From Pelagilacustribacter hypolimneticus (GTDB taxonomy: Bacteria; Pseudomonadota; Alphaproteobacteria; Pelagibacterales; Pelagibacteraceae), in NCBI GenBank assembly GCA_965235125.1, contig CBDDXH010000019.1, positions 1-17,016 of the forward strand: 17,016 bases of DNA. Direction: 5' to 3'. This document shows, piece by piece, positions 14,158 to 17,016 of this stretch. Position 1 is the first letter of the stretch. Each line of letters opens with the position of its first letter. The translations under genes and the position numbers were made by a program. Below the pieces are notes generated by a model, which was given only the letters and a program-made list of their open reading frames with translations, did no database searches and was not told where the DNA came from.

Positions 14158-17016
14158 TAATTAACTTTTCCAACGATCTTTTCTAATATTTCTTTTTGTT
14201 GTGCAAGGTGTTTATTGAGATTTCCTGTCGCTGTAGAAGCAGAAGGTCTTCTTCCAATATATTCAACATTTTTTTTAATGTAATTGATAATTTCAAGTGT
14301 TCTATCGATATAACTTTTTACAGTATTCCAAGCACCCATATTTTGTGGTTCCTCTTGACACCAATAAAAATCGGCATTCTTTGGATATCTCTTTAACTCT
14401 TGTGCTAATCTTTTTAATGGAAAAGGATAAATTTGCTCCAAACGAATAAAAACAACTTCATCATTTTTAGCTTTTTCTCTAGCATCAATTAAATCAAAAT
14501 AAATTTTTCCAGAACAAATAACTACTTTCTTAATTTTGTGATCTTCTTTTAATTTAATTAACCCAAACTCTTTTGTGTACGCACGATCCGACAAAACTCT
14601 ATGGAAAGAATTTTTTTTGGTGAAATCATTTAAAAAAGAAACGCATTGTTTGTGTCTTAATAGAGATTTAGGTGTCATTACTATCAAAGGTTTTCTAAAA
14701 TCTCTGTGCATCTGCCTTCTTAAAGCATGGAAATAATTAGCCGGAGTTGTACAATTCACTACTTGGATATTGTCTTGTGCGCATAACTGTAAATACCTTT
14801 CTAGCCTCGCAGAGGAATGCTCGGGTCCTTGTCCTTCATATCCATGTGGTAATAACATTACTAAACCACTTGCTCTTCCCCACTTAGATTCACCAGAAGT
14901 TATAAATTGATCAATAATAATTTGAGCTCCGTTAGCAAAATCCCCAAATTGTGCTTCCCATAATACTAAAGTATCTGGTTCGGATAATGTATATCCAAAT
15001 TCAAATCCTAATACAGCTAACTCAGATAAAAGAGTGTCTATTACTTCAAAGTTCTTTTGATCTTTAGAAATATGATTTAATGGAATATGTCTTTTGTGGC
15101 TATCTTGATCTCTTAATACCGAGTGTCTCTGACTGAAAGTTCCTCTGCCTGAATCTTGACCAGACAATCTTACTGAAAAACCTTCAGTTAAAAGAGTGCC
15201 AAATGCTAGAGTTTCAGCTGTAGACCAATCGATGGGTGCATTTTCAGTAAACATTTTTTTTTTACTTTCAAATATTTTTTCTAAAGTTTTGTGTATAGTA
15301 AAACCACTTGGAAGCGTTGAAATTTTCTGTCCTATTTCAATGATCTTATTTTTATCTACACCTGTTACTCCTCTTTTATCTTTTCCTAATACAGGCTTAA
15401 ATCTAGACCAAACACCTTCAAACCAAGTAAGTTCGGGTTTATAGTTTTTCGATTCTATCAATTCTTTTTCAAGATAAAATTTAAACTTTTCAATTTCTTG
15501 TTCAATTTTTTCTTTAGATAATATTCCTTCACTAATTAATTTTTCTGAATAAATTTTCAAAGTAGTTGGGTGTGTCTTTATTTTTTTATACATTAGTGGT
15601 TGTGTAAAAGATGGCTCATCTCCCTCGTTATGTCCGTATCTACGATAACAAAACATATCAATAACAATATCTCTATTAAACTTTTGTCTATACTCGGTTG
15701 CAATTTTTGCGCAATGAACTACCGCTTCAGGATCGTCGCCATTAACATGTAAGATAGGTGATTGTGCAATTTTAGCTACTTCACTTGGATAAGGAGAAGA
15801 TCTTGCAAATCTTGGCGATGTTGTAAAACCTATCTGATTATTAACAATAATATGAATTGTCCCACCAATATTGTGTCCTGGTAGACCTGACATAGCAAAA
15901 CATTCTGCTACTATTCCTTGGCCTGCAAAGGCTGCATCACCATGAATTAAAACTGGAATTACTTTTTTTCTTTCTGGGTCTTTATGGAAAAACTGTTTTG
16001 CTCTTACTTGTCCTAATACTACTGGGTTAACCGCCTCCAAGTGTGATGGATTATCCGTTAAGCTAATATGAACTAGATTTCCATCAAATTCACGATTTGA
16101 AGAAGCACCCAAGTGGTATTTTACGTCTCCTTCAAAATCTCTTTTAAAAGTAATCACACTGCCAAAAAATTCATTAAAAATAGCTTTAAAAGATTTACCC
16201 ATTACATTGGCTAAAACATTTAATCTGCCTCGATGAGGCATACCAATCTTAATTTCTTTTACACCTAAATTTCCACCTCTTTTAATAATTTGCTCAAGTG
16301 CAGGAATTAAAGACTCGCCACCATCAATACCAAAACGCTTGGTACCTACAAATTTAATATGTAAATATTTTTCAAATCCTTCAACTTCAATAATCTTATT
16401 TAAGATTGCTTTTTTTCCGTTTTCTGTAAAATTTACTTCCTTTTCTAAACCTTCAATTCTATCTCTAATCCATGCTTTTTCATCTGGATCACCTAGATGC
16501 ATAAATTCGTAGCCTATATTTCCACAATAAGTTTTTTTTAAAATATATAATATTTCATTTAAAGTTCCCTCTTGAATTCCAAGTACTCCATCTAAAAATA
16601 TTTTTTTATTAAAATCATCTTTAGTAAAACCATATGTTTCAGGTTTTAATTCAGAGTGTTCATTTCTTTCCATAAGATCTAAAGGATCAAGATTAGCAAT
16701 TAAATGTCCTCTAATTCTATAAGCACGAATTAACATAATAGCTCTTACGGAATTTTTAGCCGCTTCTTCAACTAGCGAAAGAGTAATAATTTTATTTTCT
16801 TCTACTGTTTTTTCTTCAAATAAATTTTCTAAATTAAAAGTTTCTTTTTTAATTTTTTTTTTTGGAGTCCAGCTTGGGCCTTCTAAAGTTTTAGATATAA
16901 TTACCTCATTTTCTTTCAGTCCATCGAAAAATTCCTTCCAGTCTTTAGGTAATTTATTTGGATTGCTTAGATAGTCGGAATAATACTCTTCTATAAAAAT
17001 AGAATTATTGCCAGAT
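14157..17016 (-). CDS. sucA: 2-oxoglutarate dehydrogenase E1, 5'-truncated by window edge
   Basis: SucA is the thiamine-diphosphate-dependent E1 that decarboxylates 2-oxoglutarate and passes the succinyl group to SucB; it sets the TCA-cycle rate at this step. The Met at 16736 (MLIRAYRIRGH) is internal. The same frame stays open for 93 more codons to the window edge and reads SGNNSIFIEEYYSDYLSNP, then DWKEFFDGL, the usual SucA N-terminus. About 952 residues are visible and probably only about ten are missing. Cofactor and active-site motifs include HRGRLNV, YHLGASSNREFDGN, DNPSHLEAVNPVV, and the thiamine-diphosphate motif GDAAFAGQG through NNQIGFTT (visible residues about 359-400). QGPEHSSARLER and CQEEPQNMGAW mark the C-terminal domains. 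A Lys-rich linker lies around 16840-16865 and holds an 11-A run. Its stop overlaps the sucB start. Confidence 0.98.
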   Translation of the reverse strand, partial: SGNNSIFIEEYYSDYLSNPNKLPKDWKEFFDGLKENEVIISKTLEGPSWTPKKKIKKETFNLENLFEEKTVEENKIITLSLVEEAAKNSVRAIMLIRAYRIRGHLIANLDPLDLMERNEHSELKPETYGFTKDDFNKKIFLDGVLGIQEGTLNEILYILKKTYCGNIGYEFMHLGDPDEKAWIRDRIEGLEKEVNFTENGKKAILNKIIEVEGFEKYLHIKFVGTKRFGIDGGESLIPALEQIIKRGGNLGVKEIKIGMPHRGRLNVLANVMGKSFKAIFNEFFGSVITFKRDFEGDVKYHLGASSNREFDGNLVHISLTDNPSHLEAVNPVVLGQVRAKQFFHKDPERKKVIPVLIHGDAAFAGQGIVAECFAMSGLPGHNIGGTIHIIVNNQIGFTTSPRFARSSPYPSEVAKIAQSPILHVNGDDPEAVVHCAKIATEYRQKFNRDIVIDMFCYRRYGHNEGDEPSFTQPLMYKKIKTHPTTLKIYSEKLISEGILSKEKIEQEIEKFKFYLEKELIESKNYKPELTWFEGVWSRFKPVLGKDKRGVTGVDKNKIIEIGQKISTLPSGFTIHKTLEKIFESKKKMFTENAPIDWSTAETLAFGTLLTEGFSVRLSGQDSGRGTFSQRHSVLRDQDSHKRHIPLNHISKDQKNFEVIDTLLSELAVLGFEFGYTLSEPDTLVLWEAQFGDFANGAQIIIDQFITSGESKWGRASGLVMLLPHGYEGQGPEHSSARLERYLQLCAQDNIQVVNCTTPANYFHALRRQMHRDFRKPLIVMTPKSLLRHKQCVSFLNDFTKKNSFHRVLSDRAYTKEFGLIKLKEDHKIKKVVICSGKIYFDLIDAREKAKNDEVVFIRLEQIYPFPLKRLAQELKRYPKNADFYWCQEEPQNMGAWNTVKSYIDRTLEIINYIKKNVEYIGRRPSASTATGNLNKHLAQQKEILEKIVGKVN

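Noticed and set aside
13742..15444. Short + strand open frames opposite sucB and sucA (13742-13966, 14196-14396, 15196-15444), and - strand ones opposite proB and proA (55-240, 978-1178)
   Set aside because: All are antisense to conserved genes and have low-complexity composition expected from the complementary strand.
16734..16736. ATG at 16736 as start of sucA
   Set aside because: Translation of the same frame from 16737 to 17015 gives 93 residues without a stop and with the typical SucA N-terminal sequence.
1..17016. CRISPR array, insertion sequence, phage, toxin-antitoxin or transferred island
   Set aside because: No direct repeats with spacers, no transposase or integrase, no unidentified full-length gene and no composition break apart from the 86-nt leader; all 14 genes are core metabolism or housekeeping.

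Overview
The window comes from a very AT-rich, tightly packed bacterial genome. Gene order and protein features point to an alphaproteobacterium, most probably of the SAR11/Pelagibacterales type. The reasons are the streamlined spacing (most gaps are 0-6 nt, with several 1-nt or 4-nt start/stop overlaps), the Lys/Asn/Ile-rich proteins, the priA-atpHAGDC neighbourhood and the sucA-sucB-lpd cluster. This assignment is inferred from gene order and composition; no database was searched.

Left block, + strand, about 1-4632: proB (5' end cut by the window) - proA - nadD - rsfS - ctpA - rppH. The six genes form one compact run. It covers the first two steps of proline synthesis, NAD synthesis, ribosome silencing, a secreted/periplasmic C-terminal processing protease and an mRNA 5'-end pyrophosphohydrolase. 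Two junctions (proB/proA and rsfS/ctpA) are 4-nt overlaps that suggest translational coupling.

Right block, - strand, about 4625-17016, in transcription order: sucA (5' end cut by the window) - sucB - lpd - priA - atpH - atpA - atpG - atpD - atpC. SucA, SucB and Lpd are the E1, E2 and E3 of 2-oxoglutarate dehydrogenase. PriA restarts stalled replication forks. atpHAGDC encodes delta, alpha, gamma, beta and epsilon, i.e. the five F1 subunits of ATP synthase; the membrane Fo genes are not here. The two blocks converge and overlap by 8 nt at their stop codons.

No stretch of 300 bases lacks a gene. The largest gap is the 86 nt between priA and atpH (9406-9491). It is clearly more GC-rich than its surroundings and folds on the - strand into two hairpins, one of which covers the likely ribosome binding site of atpH. 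It is the best candidate for an undescribed element: a cis-regulatory leader, or a processed RNA, of the F1 operon. I saw no tRNA, rRNA, CRISPR array, insertion sequence or phage gene. The rest of the window is ordinary core genome.
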